Assembly (NCBI GenBank): GCA_026826555.1
Contig: JAKSZT010054335.1
Span: 6,133,751-6,197,750 of the forward strand
Source of the DNA: Tolypeutes matacus
Taxonomy: Eukaryota; Chordata; Mammalia; Cingulata; Chlamyphoridae
DNA: 64,000 nt
Direction of reading: 5' to 3'
Positions 33,560 to 45,529 of this stretch are shown here, piece by piece (position 1 is the stretch's first letter; every line of letters begins with the position of its first letter). The position numbers were made by a program, and so were the translations under genes. The notes under the pieces were generated by a model. It saw nothing but the letters and a program-made list of their open reading frames with translations, had not been told where the DNA came from and made no database searches.

Positions 33560-35100
33560 ATTCTTCGTGAGGATTAAGTGATGGGAGGTAATGAAGGGAA
33601 GTATGTGTTGAAGGAACATGAGCCACCTACTCATGCAATTCACTAGTCTTTTCTGGACCTGCTCAAGCTCAATCTTATCTGCCATTTCCACTTGATATGA
33701 GGGCTTACTGCTGTGTATGTCCAGCCCACGTGCTTAATGAATCAGATTAATGATAGGTAATTCAGATCATATGGCCATTTGTCATATAGTGATATGTTCA
33801 ATCTCTATCAGGAGCTCATCCTCAGATGAGGAATAGTAATCCTCAGAAGAGTGTGTGACTTTTTTCTAAAATCCTAAAGATCAATTTGTGATTCCCTTAT
33901 TGGTATGTCCCTGAGCTCCATATACCTTGTCTATTTGCCACAGACACTCAGCATGTCCCTATATATGATGGGTCATAATCTGCAAGTGGCAGAGCAGTTA
34001 ACACTGCAGCTGGGAATTGCTGCAGAGTTTTCATGCACTCTGACTCCATTCCAAACTAAGAGCATTTTGGGTTCTTCAGGAAATGAGTTGAATCAGAGGA
34101 GCAATTCAAGGGTGGTATGCATTACTGTCCCCAAAAGCCCGCCAAACATTGTGCCTATTTTTTGGTGGAAGTCAGTAGAAGGTGCCACAGTGTGAGTTTT
34201 ATCTGAGCGGATGTTCTACATGCTCTAGATCATTGAACATGGAAACTTCATTTAGGTCAGGGATTCTTAGCAAGGGGTCTGTGAGCTTGAATTGAAATTC
34301 AAAAAAAAAAAACATTCTTGTGGGGCTGTGTTGGTGCGGGTGTGATATATTTATTAAAGAATACACAGTACAGTGTGGACTTAGTAAGGGGTCCGTGGTT
34401 TTCACCTAACTGGCAAAGGGGACCGTGGAACAAAATAGGTTAAGAACCCCTGATTTAGGTGGTGGGCTCCTGTACTCTTAGGGGAGTTTATCTATCTTTT
34501 GTACATTTACTAAGACATCCAAAGTGCTTGCTGCTAGCTGCTGCCCAAGTCCAATCAGCTTAACGCCATCAGTATAGTGTGCAAATGTGATATTTTGTGG
34601 GAGATCAAAATGATTAAACTCTTTACAGACTTTTTTTATGGCAGAGAGAATGAGAGTTTGCATAGCTCCTAGGCACGGTAGTAAAGATGTACTGTTGAGT
34701 CTTGAAAAGAAAAGAAAATTCAGTCTGTTGGTCCTTCCAAACTGATGCCGAGAAAAAAGCCCCAGGTCAGTAGCAACTAAAATACCTGCGGCTGCATTGG
34801 TTTACTACTGAAGAGATACCACATCTTAAATGGCACTTGAATCTAGAATCAGAATCTGATTGCATTCTGGAAAGTCCGCAGTCATTCTCCAAGATTTTGC
34901 ACAGGCCAGATAGACATGGTAAATGGAGATGTAATAGGTATCAGAACCCTTACATCTTTCAAATTTTTGTTTTTAATATTAATTTCTGTGATTCTCTCAG
35001 GGATGTTGAGTTGCTTTTCATTTACTGTTGGCAGAGAATTGGCATTCTAGGGGCTTCCATCTGTCCTTTCTTACCCTAATGTCCTCTACTCCACTGGTTA
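33560..35100 (-). pseudogene. ERV-L-like pol relic, antisense
   Basis: Minus-strand translations show broken reverse-transcriptase-like text. In 34478-34663 the catalytic box region reads HYTDG where an intact enzyme has two Asp. The segment 34060-34190 resembles the later connection/RNase H part. Order from right to left is consistent with pol running on the minus strand. Stops and frameshifts are frequent and a hAT transposon interrupts it (34258-34452). No LTR was joined to it with confidence. Ancient non-functional endogenous retrovirus copy. Confidence 0.65.
34258..34452. mobile_element. Non-autonomous hAT transposon with perfect 8-bp TSD
   Basis: Ends cagggattcttagc / gttaagaacccctg, flanked by atttaggt at 34250-34257 and 34453-34460. 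Internal strings ggggtccgtgg and aactggcaaaggggaccgtgg match the element at 20448-20682 in reverse orientation. An internal A run of 12 lies at about 34301. Confidence 0.93.
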
Positions 35101-35750
35101 GAGAGCCAATATATGGATTTGGCTAGTTGCTATGTATGTCTATTCCGGTTTAACAGTTAGGATCTGAAAAAATAATCACAAAATAGGTGCCTAGATGTGC
35201 TTGGGCCATTGTGATTTGAATTTGGACATAAACTCTATCGCTTGATCACCATAAGCTGAGAGACAATAACTAATTACAAATATAAGTCTTGAATTGGACG
35301 ATGAGCTTGCTGAGGATTTTGGTGGGGAGATGGAACAGAGAAAGAATTCATCTTAAATTTAAAGTACAGATTGTTCCTGGGTAGGGGGGAAAAACAGGTA
35401 AAAGATTGTGCAATAGATAGTTAAAAATGGGCTTCAAGTTGAGGGAAGCAAAGAAAAGTGTGATATTTTGATTCTCTGGAAGTAGCATATGGCCACAGGA
35501 AGGAACTGGCTGTGAAGTTATCCAATATGAATCCAGATGAGAAGGATATCCAGTATGCATCTTATTTCAATAGCCTACTGTACATGGAACATCTGCAGTA
35601 GAAAGAGACAGTGGAGTAGTGTATTGATGGGCACATTGAGCTCAGTGGAACATCAAGGGAGCAATATTTTCTCAGGGACTAGGATTGTGGGGAAGGGAGA
35701 AATGATCGTATCTTCTAGGAGGAGCCAGGATTTAGTCAAAGCAAGGAGTG
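35100..35750. other. Unassigned, possibly more ERV-L interior
   Basis: Contiguous with the antisense pol relic and bounded on the right by an LTR. I could not recognise domains. Upstream ERV-L interior would be expected here, but this is inference. Confidence 0.3.
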
Positions 35751-35754
35751 TGTC

Positions 35755-37170
35755 TTAGTTTTCTAGGTCTGTTATAACTAAGTACTACAAACTGGTTGGT
35801 TCAAACAAGAATTTGTTGTCTCACTTGTGGAGGCTAGAAGTTCAAAATCAAGCTATCTGCAGAATCGAGCTTCCTCTGAAGTCTGTAGTGTTCTTGTGGT
35901 GGCCTGCCTGCTTCCATAACTCCATCTCTACCTCTGTCATAAAGCTGCGCCTCTCTCCCCGTCTTTTTCCTCCTGTCTCCTAGTGTCCTGGTTTCTTTTG
36001 CTTATAAGGATCCAGCCAAGTCCACTTTGGTCCATCTGGGTTTGGTTTGGTTTTCCTTGACTAATAACATCATCAAAGGTCCTATTTAAAAATGGGTTCA
36101 AAGGTGCTATGTATTACCTCCTATGGCAGTTTGAGATTGTTAGGAATCCCAAAGGAGATTGTTTGTAAACGAATCTATTCCTCTGGGTGTGATACCCTTT
36201 GATTGCAGCAAATTCAGTTGAGGGGCCTTTGATTAGATTACCTGTTAAGATTGCTGTAGGGCCTTTTAAAATTTTTTTAAAATTTTTTTTTTAGGGTAGG
36301 CAAGGGAGTAAAGAGTTTATTAAGAAGCAAAAGAAGGGTACACAGTCCTAGACATGGATGTGAGTATGCTGCAGGGTGAGGCACACCCTGTCAGGATTTT
36401 TATCGGACTATGCCAGTGAGTTGTGTCTCTGGTTGAGTCTCTGCCCCCTTGCTAGGTCTGATATAAATGGACTCACATAGACAGAAGAGAAAAAAGAAAG
36501 TTTGCATATTTGATTCTGCTATGTGAGAGAAAAGTCCAGTTCAGCCCACAGCTGAGCATCAAGGACTGAAGCCCAGACAAGCCCCTATGCCAGGAGAAAG
36601 AGGACTACAGGATTACATAACACGAATCCCCAAGAGCCGGACCCGTGGAGCAGCTCAGGAGGAGACCAGCCGTGCTAGATGCCTTGTAGCTCACAGCTGA
36701 ACTTGGGAAAAGAGTGGAACAGCCGAGACGGATATAGGAGGCAGTAAGAGACAAGCCCTCCTATGCCTGTTTGCAGCTGAAATTGGGATGAAAGCAGAGC
36801 AGCTGAGCCACAGAGAGGAGGACCAGAGGGGAAGGAGAGACCAGGCAGAGGTCACCCACCATCTTGCCTCAACACGTGGCAGTTGACTTTGGTGAGAAAG
36901 CACCTCTTACGATGCCTTGAGTTGGACTCTTCACAGCCTTGGAACTGTAAGCTTTTACCGCAAATAACCCCCCTTTATAAAAGCCAACACATTTTTGGTA
37001 CTTTGGCAAACTAGCAAACTAAAATGCCTCCCAAATTCAAAAAGGCCCACCAAACATTGTCCCTCTTCATTGGTGGTAGTCAGTAGAAGATGCCACAGAT
37101 GGCGTCCCATCCTCAGGATGGGGGTTAGGACTTGAATCTGATTGTGGGGTCAAGAGTCAGTCCATAACAG
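35755..37170 (+). mobile_element. MLT1-like LTR split by a younger LTR
   Basis: The left part opens tgtcttagttttctaggtct gttataac, then ggaggctagaagttcaaaat caag, and reaches 36121. The right part ends gggggttaggacttgaatct ... cagtccataaca near 37169, the usual MLT1 finish. The intervening 36122-37026 is a separate LTR with its own duplication. Confidence 0.75.
36122..37026 (+). mobile_element. Solo MaLR-like LTR, sense (copy 2), nested
   Basis: Starts tatggcagtttgagattg, ends gcaaactaaaatg, and is flanked by cctcc on both sides (36117-36121, 37027-37031). It carries an extra block of about 140 bp at about 36255-36395 (T-rich, then aaagagtttattaagaagca) absent from copy 1, and a local duplication near 36690-36790 (cagctgaacttgggaaaag / cagctgaaattgggatgaaag). 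It is inserted in the MLT1-like LTR. Confidence 0.85.
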
Positions 37171-37199
37171 TGTGTGAACTCTCCATCTCTAAAATCCAT

Positions 37200-37960
37200 A
37201 TTGACTTCTCACAAGCAGTTTTCCATATTATTATTCTCATTGATGTCATTGTCTCAGTAATAGACATTGGAATTGTCTTCTACCCACACCCTTTGCAGGC
37301 AGTCATCTCTTCTGTTCTATTTTGTACCTTTCGATTTCTCCTCTTTGCCTGCACACTTGTAATGCCTAATTCCCTGACTAGCTTATTCCCCTGCCTAAAA
37401 ATGTTTCCTTCCTTCAGTTTCCCTCAGATCTTCATTTTAATTAGCATGGCTTTTACACCAGGTTTGCTGGTACTCAATTATTTTTTTTTTCAAATGTTCA
37501 TAGGGTTGAGAAATTCACTTCCTATTATCACCCCTGTAGTCTACTTCATCCTAGATAATTCCAGTACATTTTATCTCCAGTTGTGTCTAATTTGCTGTTA
37601 ACCCCATCCGTTGAGTTCTTTCTTTCGGTTATTGTTATTTTAGTTGTAAAGTATCCTTTTGGTTCTTTATATAGTTCTAGTTCTCTACTAAAATTCTGTT
37701 TCCTTGAATACAATTAAGCACAGTTATTTTAAAGTCTGTATCTGCTAATTCCATTGTCTGAGTTTCTTGTGGATATTGTTTGTTGCTCGGTGTAATTTTT
37801 CTTGTTTTTTCATCATACCATCTTGTCTCTTCATATGCCTGATTACTTTCAATTGAGTGTTAGATTTTGTGTATGAAAACCTGGAGTGATATTTTGAGGT
37901 CTAGGGTTGAAATTTGCTTCTGCAAGGCAGCTGGGGTGCTGATAAACCTGAATCATCTCA
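37200..37960 (-). mobile_element. Old L1 5'/ORF1 region, antisense
   Basis: Antisense text agttattttaaagtctgtat ctgctaattccattgtctga g and gcctgattactttcaattga gtgttagattttgtgtatga is characteristic of the ORF1/5' part of old L1M elements. The 143-codon plus-strand frame here is a reverse-strand artefact. Confidence 0.6.
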
Positions 37961-38049
37961 GTCCAACCAGGGATGGAGATGACTCCAAAATGGGCTCCTC
38001 TGAACAAACGGAGGCTAGTACTACAAAGTGTCAATACCAGATTAAAAAG

Positions 38050-38585
38050 CCATTACACTAAGTGAAGGAGACCAGATGCAGAGTACTGCATATTGTGTGA
38101 TTTCATTTATATAAAATGTAAATATGAATCAGTTTATAAAGATGAAATTAGATCAGTGATTATGTAGGGCTAGGGAAGGAATGCTGAAGGCTGTGGAGTT
38201 TGTCTTTTTGGACTAATGAAATTGTTCTAAAATTTTTGAGATGATGAATATACAGCATTGTGATTATACTAAAAGCCATTGATTATACACTTTGGATAGA
38301 TCATGTGATATGTGACTATATCTCAATTAAACTGCTTAATAATTAATTGCACACGAATAGCCAGAAATAGCCGCTGTGTACAGCAGGGGAAATAGATTGA
38401 GAGGTGAGGATTTTTCTTGTTTGTCTGTTTTTTATTGTTGTTGAGATTATGAAAATATTCTGATAATGATTGAAGAGATGAGTGCACAACTACGTGATTA
38501 TACCCAAATACCATTGATTGTACTCTTTGGATGAATTGTATGCTTTATTAATATGTATCAATAAAATTGATTTATTTAAAGGAAA
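38050..38585 (+). mobile_element. L1 3'UTR fragments, sense, partly duplicated
   Basis: Two successive endings share ccattgattatacactttgg at 38276 and ccattgattgtactctttgg at 38511, each followed by tat(c/g)...tca(a)t(t)aaa. This suggests a tandem or two-step L1 3' end. The left one has tgattatgtagggctaggga. Confidence 0.6.
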
Positions 38586-38589
38586 TGGG

Positions 38590-39420
38590 CTTCTTTCCCT
38601 GTTCTAGGATATCCTACTTATAAGTAATTATATCTCAATCAAAGAACAGAGAAAATGGAAATATTTACATTTGTCATTCAGGGAATCCAAAAGAAGTCCC
38701 TCCAAACTTTACAGAGTAAAAAAGATTCACACTTGTCTATAAGGAATTAACTTTTCTCTAAAATTTAAATTATTCCTTAAGAAACTTAATGTGTTGCTTA
38801 ATTCCTAAAGCTTGAAATATATTTTTGTTAAGGCAGAAACTGCTCAGATAGTTTTCAAGCACTAGTATAGACTGTTAATGCATAAGAAAATAAGTTATTT
38901 TTGCTGGGAAAAATAAGACTGCTGGTATCCATAACAAGATAAAACTAATTCTAGAATGATGCTCCATTTCTTCATTCTCTCTCTACTGCCTTCACATTAC
39001 AAAGTTGTTTTTGCAGGTTACAGTAGAATAAATTGACTTTACTGACAAGGGAACATTAGTTACTAAAAGAATTCACATTCAATGAAGAAAATAAAATGTA
39101 GATATCTGAGTCTAGTGTTGATAAGCCCTTTACAATTGTTCTACAGCAAAACTGCAAATAATATTTCTTAGTGTTCTGCAAGGCAATCAAGTTAAAGAGA
39201 TCAACACTCTGAACAGTAATCCAAGTAAACTGCGAATAAATACACAAGAGCCATCATTCTTCATTCCACTTCCCTTAATGGGACTATTTCTTTCTAGGAC
39301 TTGTCTTTCCCTGCTTCTATCACATTTCCTGATCTATTGTCCCCTCACCATCATTTCCCTCTATTTATCTCCATGATGCATTCATATGGAAGAGTAGAAG
39401 AGATACAGGGGGAAACTGTG
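38590..39420. other. Intronic sequence, nothing recognised
   Basis: AT-rich, no tail, repeat border or ULK4-like exon. Short chance frames only. Confidence 0.45.
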
Positions 39421-41450
39421 GGGGAAATGATGGTTTTTGCAATAATTGGTGCTGGGTTATTTGGATAACCATATAGAATAAAATAAAACTTTACCCCTAA
39501 GTTACACAGTACAGGAAAATCAATTCAGGTAGATTTTATATCTAAATGTAAAAAGTAAAACAGTAAAGCTTCCAGTAGATAGCACATGAAAATATCTTAA
39601 TGGCCTTCAGGCAGATTGCTTTTTTGTGTCCTGTTAAAGAAATCTCAGTGTCATAAAGGAAAATACTGATATCTTGAGCTACTTTTAAAATAACCTTCTG
39701 TTCTTCAAAAGACATTAAGAGAGTACAAAACTAAGCCATAGAGTCAAGGAAGGTATTTGCCACACACATAATGGACAGTGGGCTCTAACCCAGAATATAT
39801 AAAGATCTGCACCATCAAGGAAGGAAAGGTAGATAACCCAATAGAAAAATGAGCACAAGACTTGAAGAAGTGCTTCACAAATGTGGTTATCTCCACATGA
39901 CCAATTAATACATGAAAATATGTTTAACCTCAGTCACAGGGAAGTTCAGTATAATCACAATGAGATACCGATACATACCCACCAGCATGATAATAATTAA
40001 AAACCTGATGTTTTGGTCAGCCAAAAGGGGTGCTGATGCAAAGTACCAGAACTCTGATGGCTTTTACAGCAGAGGCTATTTATTTGGGTTAGAAGCTTAT
40101 AGTCACAAGGACCTAAAGATAAAGAGCTCAGCTCAAGGTAACATAGATACTTTCTTACCCAAAGTCATTGGCCATGTATTGAAGCAAGATGGTGTGCCGT
40201 GTCTGCAAGGCTTCATTCAGCCTGCTATCTTTCCTCTTAAGGCTCTGTGGTCCCAGCTGCTTCTGATCCCAGCTGTAGGCTGGTATAAGGCTTGTCTCTC
40301 TCCCTGAGCCTCATTTTGTTCCAGGCTCAGCTGCTCTGGTCTCTTCATAAGGTTAGCTATAAACTATCAGGCAAATGGCTCAACTCACCCTGGGGCTCCA
40401 GCATCAAAACCAGGTTCTCTCCTCTGCCATGTCTTTTTCTGTGTTCTTCTGTGTATCTTCTCTGTGTGTCTACTTTCATGTGAGAATCTGTTTTATCCCC
40501 ACCAAGCAGGTGGGGACTCAACTCTGTACACCCTAATGATGTGGTTGAATCAAAGCCCTAATCTTAACATAATTTAATCAACATCTCAGCTGAATCTAAT
40601 ACAATCAAAGAATATCATGCTCAGAGAAACAGATCAGTTTAAAAACATAACCAATATTTTTTTGGAATTCATAAATAATATCAAACTGCCATGCCTGATA
40701 ATGCAGAGTTTTGGCAAGAATGTAGAGCAAATAGAATTCTCATACCTGTTGGGGTGTAAATTGATATAATAATAATTTCGAAAAACTGATTAGCCATGTT
40801 TGTTAAGCTGAATCTAGGCATGTCTTGTGATCTAGCAGTTCCACTCCCAAGTATATACCCAACAGAAATGTTTATGTGTGTCTAGCATAAGATATCCTTA
40901 CCAGTCCTATACATAGACTAGAAACAACCAAATGCCCATCAACAGTAAAATGATTAAATTGTGGTACATTTATACAATGGAATACAACATCACAATGAAA
41001 AAGAACATGGTGAATATCACAAGCATAATGTTGAGCAAAAACGTCAAGTCTTTTAGATATCTGGTAATGTTTTGTCTGCTTGTGCTTAAAGGGAATAACA
41101 CCCAGTTTTGGAAGTTCTTAGTGCATGGGTGAGTTTTGTTAACTTTGAGCTTCACTCTAAGGCCTTCTCTGTGGACATTTTTTAAAAAGTGAATTTAGCA
41201 TCACCATCTCTTGAATGTTTCTCTTGGGACAGTTGACATTGCCATAGAAGAGCATTCCCCCCGAGGGGAGGGGAGGGGAGAGAGGAATAGTATAGATCGA
41301 ACAAGCAGGTATTTAGTGGGCAGTGGAGGTATTCTACATGATCTTGCAATGATGGACACAGGCCATGTTAAATATCATAAAAATTTATAAAAGTGTATGG
41401 TCTAAAATGTACACCATAATGTAAACCATTGACCATGTTTAGTAGCTATG
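39420..41450 (+). mobile_element. L1 3' half, sense, split by an LTR
   Basis: Sense ORF2-end text: aaaaatgagcacaagacttg, cacaatgagataccgatac before the LTR, then gcagttccactcccaagtat, caaatgcccatcaacagtaa and acaatggaatacaacatcac after it. The 3'UTR-like stretch may extend to the A run at 41690. Confidence 0.75.
40009..40693 (-). mobile_element. Solo MaLR-like LTR, antisense (copy 3)
   Basis: The reverse of copies at 19189 and 36122: begins tgttttggtcagccaaaagg, with gtattgaagcaagatgg and ggaattcataaataatatc inside, ending aactgccatg. The perfect 5-bp duplication cctga lies at 40004-40008 and 40694-40698. It interrupts the sense L1. Confidence 0.9.
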
Positions 41451-41733
41451 TTTCACTATTTATATGTCAGTTATAACAAAGGTACTATCCACGTATAAAA
41501 AGGTATTAAAGGGGGAAAGGGGGAGGATGTTGGATATATGAGAGTCCACTGTATTCTGTATTTGACTTTACTGTGACCTAAAACTTCTTTGAAAACAAAA
41601 TGAAAAATAGGACACTGGGAAATAAATGGAAGAAAAGGCCACTGTACAGACAGGACACCAGATATTATAATGATGAAAGGCAAAAATGTCAAAAAAAAAA
41701 ATTTTTTTTTTCATTTTTTAATATCCCAATCTT

Positions 41734-43466
41734 TTAATTTAATTTAATTTTTAGTTTTTTAAAATTTTTATGTATCTTATTTCTTATATTTAAACTTCTT
41801 ATTTCATTTTCCTATTGTATTTGGCTATTTTAATGGCCTCATTTTTGGAGAAGCTTTGGATCATAGAAGGGTTACAGCTGGGGCAGGGGAGGATCATTGG
41901 TGTGAGGTATCATACATGGGAGGAGATTCACCTGGGTGTACATATAAGGTATATAAAAATGTTCAAATGTTTACGGGGCATTGTCACAGTGGGTGGAGGC
42001 TCGCACAATAACCAAAAGAATATTGAATTCCCATCCTGGAGAGCTCTGCCACATTCTCTAATGGAGCAGCAACAGTCCCACAAGTGCAGGGACAATGACT
42101 GGCAAAGGAGGATGATCCATTGATGGGCCCTGGATATTGATGACTATGCTTATGAGCCTTTGCTCTTGAAATTGAAACTTAGCCTATTGTTATGGGGTGC
42201 CTAAGAGTTGCCTCCTGGGAGCCTCCTTGTTGCTCAAATGTGGCCTTTCTCTAAGCCAAACTCAGCATATAAATGCACTACCTTCCCCCCAGCGTGGGAC
42301 ATGACTCCTGGGGATGAGCTTCCGTGGCACTGAGGGATTACTACCAAGCACCAACTAGCAATGCAACTGGGAAAAGACCTCAAATAAAAGGGGGAAAAGG
42401 TAAAGACAAATGAGTTTATATGGCTAAAAGACTTCAAAGTGAGTCGGGAGGTCATTCCACAGGTAATGCTTATGCACATCTCAGCAGGATCTCATAGACT
42501 GCCAAAGTGGGTACTACCTCAAGTAGTGGGACTCCTGAGGGCTCTGGATACACCCAGGTCCTATGGTCATGGCACATAGCTCCGGAGTTTGGTGCCTTGC
42601 CAGTGGGCCCTACGTTGGAGTTTGTGCTCCTGAGAGTGATAGAGTTGGACTCAGTTATGGCTTCCCTACACATGACTCATCTGTCCCTATTTAAACCTAT
42701 ACTTGGTTCTGGAGTTTTTAGGTGTATGCCCAAGAGACTCGAGTCTTTGGACTATCCTTGTGCCGGCTAGGTCCGGAACCTCAGCGGAGTTGTAACACCT
42801 ACACTACAGCTTATTGGACTCACCCAGGACAACTAACAAGGAAATGATGATGGACAACAACCATCCCAAGGAACAGAGAGAGTCTGCAAATGCAAGCAAG
42901 ATAGTCCTACCCATCTTCCCCATGGGATAAGCCTCCAGTCAATTAGAGGTGGAATGGGCATCACCATCCCAGAATCCTCAGGATTGGGGAAAGAACTATG
43001 GACTAGAGTGGACTTACTGGTATTCTGCTATAGACATACTGTGATTCTAGCAATGGAAGAAATTATAGCATTGATATAATTTCTTATAGTGGCCACTGGA
43101 GGCTCTGGGGCAGGGAGAGGGAAAAAAAGTTGTAATATGGGGGCTTTTTCAGGACTTGGGAATCGTCCTGAATGACACTGCAACGGCAGATATAAGCCAT
43201 TTTATATCATCACATAACATGCAATATTGTGTGGGAGAGAGTGTAGACTGCAATGTGAACTATGGTCCATGCTTAGTGGCAAAGCCCCAGCATGCGTTTT
43301 ATCAGTTGCAGTGAATGTGCCACACTAATGAAGGATGTTTATGTGAGAGGGTGTGGAAGGTGTGGGGAGTGGGGCATATGGGAATCCCTATATTTTTTGT
43401 GTAACATTTATGTAATCCAAGTATCTTTTAAAAAACAAAAAATGAAAAATTAGTATAAAAAAGAGG
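41734..43466 (+). mobile_element. 1.73-kb non-coding poly(A) repeat, probable full copy
   Basis: Flanked by atcccaatctt (41723-41733) and attccaatctt (43467-43477), an 11-bp duplication with one mismatch. It starts T-rich, has a mid part with cagcgtgggacatgactcct, and a 3' part (gtggccactggaggctctgg; ctatggtccatgcttagtgg; gtaacatttatgtaatcc) shared with 31880-32481 and 60300-60772 in reverse. It ends in an A-rich tail. The longest frames are 102 and 87 codons, so it is non-autonomous or decayed. I recognise the family as a lineage-type xenarthran repeat but cannot name it. Confidence 0.8.
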
Positions 43467-43979
43467 ATTCCAATCTTCTGCTTGGAAGAGTTCTGCCAGA
43501 GTTCTGGGAGCCCAGTAGGAGAGGGAGCTAGAAGTCTTAGTATTTCTAGCATAAATTCACTTAATCCCCTTATTTTCAGTATGCTAGTCCTCTCTTCAGC
43601 TTGGTCTGCTTTCTCCCAATCCAGAGACCCTCTGTTTTACTCTCTGTAAAGAATAAATCTCCACTCTTCTGCCTGGTTGAAAATCTAATGGCAGACACCT
43701 AGATACATTGGGTAGGATACATAAATTAGGGATCAAACTGCCTTTAATCAGATTTTGCCCATTATTTAGTATTTTGCCTTCATCTTTAGTTTTAGAGGTA
43801 CATTATCAATAAATAGTACCAGGCCAGTGGATTTCCATTTGGAAAAACAAATCGAATTTTTACTTCAATGCATATGATAAATCAATTTCCAGTGTATTGA
43901 TCACTTCAATGTGAAAGGCAAAGAAAAAGAAAAGGAGATGGAGAAAGAACGAAAAAGAAGGGGAAGGGAGACAGAAAGG

Positions 43980-44520
43980 GAATTTATAGTGGCCATATAA
44001 ATAATGCCTTCAAATCAGTAACAAAAGATCAATAACCAAATGGGAGAATGAGCAAATGACATGAATAAGCATTTCACAAGAGAGGAACTATGAACAGCAG
44101 AGAAATAAAAAAACAATACTCTTACTATCTTTACAAATTATGAAAATGCAAATTAAGACCACAAGATGTAATTTTAAACCCATTGATGGGTAGACCTGAA
44201 GGAGCCTCATACTCTAAATATTGGTGAGCAGCTCTAACTTGGAAGGAACTCATAAGCTGCTGGTGGGAGTCATTGGAACAAATGCTTTGGAAAGCGGTTT
44301 CCTAAGTCATGAAATTGGATATTTGAGTTTCCATTCCTATACATGAACCCTAGCAATTCTGCACCTGAGCATCAGGAGAGAGACACAGTATTCATTTCAG
44401 GGAAAAGGCCCACAGTAGCCAAAATGTCTTGCAGTGGAAGAATGGGTAAAGAAATGATGGAACATTCTGCTGTTCACTTAAAACAGAATAGCCTGAGAGT
44501 GATTTTATTTTCTAAAAGGA
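43980..44520 (+). mobile_element. Old L1 ORF2-end fragment, sense
   Basis: Faded sense text: aaatgacatgaataagcatt tcacaag, gaaaatgcaaattaagacca ca, cattcctatacatgaaccct agcaattctgc. Strongly diverged. The preceding 43480-43980 is unassigned. Confidence 0.6.
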
Positions 44521-44784
44521 AATGTTTTTGTTCTTATATCAAAAGTGGTAGGACCATTTTAGTGGCATATATTTCTATACCACCGTCTATAGAAAAATGT
44601 TATGCTTTCTCATATTTTAAGCAATTGAGGCAGTGCTCCAAAATGTAGGGGAAGCTGGTGGCAGGATTTTTTTTAACCGTGGTGATTTGAGTCAGAGTGA
44701 GATCAGAAGCAGAGTTAGCCTTTCCTGGCAATTTTAAGATCTTAAGATTTCTATTCAAGAAAACAGTATCCCAAGTTTGATTAT

Positions 44785-44995
44785 GACAACAACAACCATT
44801 TCTTGAGTATCTACCATGTGTCATGCCCCAGACTATTATGTCCTTTAATCTTTAAAGCAATCCTAAGGCAGGCATTGCTATTCTATTTTAAATTAGAAAG
44901 CTGCAGATTTTAGTAATTTAAGAAATTTGTTCAAGGCTATACTGTTAGAAAGTGCTGTGTCTGGGAATTATATCTGGATTTGGTTGACTCTCCGT
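44785..44995 (+). mobile_element. MIR SINE, sense
   Basis: MIR order: catttcttgagtatctacca tgtgtcatgcc, ctttaatctttaaagcaatc ct, attctattttaaattagaaa, then aatttgttcaaggctatact g. About 200 bp, most of the element. Confidence 0.8.
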
Positions 44996-45228
44996 CCCAG
45001 TATTATCAAGATAAAAGATTGATCTTGCTCCAGACAAGGAGGAAATAATCTAGGAATCATAATGGACCACAGAACATAGTAAAATGTTGGGGTACTGTTG
45101 TGGTATTGCTGTTTGTTTACTTCTTTTAAACTCAGCCTGATACTTGACACTGTAAGAAAGCACAGATTTTACAATGAGGGAGGTGGTCCTTTTGCCCACA
45201 GCTGTTTTGTAATTAAAAACAGCTTTTT

Positions 45229-45491
45229 TGGGAAGCGAATGTGGCTCAAGTGGTTGATCTGCCGTTTACCATATAGGAGGCCCCGGGTTTGATTCCCGGG
45301 TCCTCTTGGTGAAGGCAAGCCAGCCCGCGTGGCGCGTTGAGCTGGTGGCCTGCGTGGTGTGGTCAGCTGGCACAGCAAGATGATGCAACAAAAGGGAGAC
45401 AAGCAGACAGACACACACACACACACACAGAAATGCAAAGCAAAATGGACACAGCGAGCACAAGCAGCAAGGAGGGGGGAATAAATAAAAC
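45229..45491 (+). mobile_element. DAS-type SINE, sense
   Basis: Head gggaagcgaatgtggctcaa, B box gggtttgattcccgggtcct, (AC)n at 45411-45429, body acaagcagcaaggaggg, tail aataaataaaa. Flanks aaaacagcttttt (45216-45228) and aaaacaccttttt (45492-45504) differ at one base. Confidence 0.93.
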
Positions 45492-45529
45492 AAAACACCT
45501 TTTTGGCTCTTTAGGTCACTGATATTATG

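Noticed and set aside
36690..36903. Candidate coding frame on the minus strand near 36.8 kb
   Set aside because: It lies in the nested LTR copy 2 and reflects its GC-richer central part.
37170..37601. 143-codon hydrophobic plus-strand frame
   Set aside because: It is the reverse strand of an old L1 5'/ORF1 region; its hydrophobicity comes from T-rich antisense L1 sequence.
45411..45429. (AC)n tract as an independent microsatellite
   Set aside because: It is an internal expansion in the body of the DAS SINE at 45229-45491 and is annotated there.
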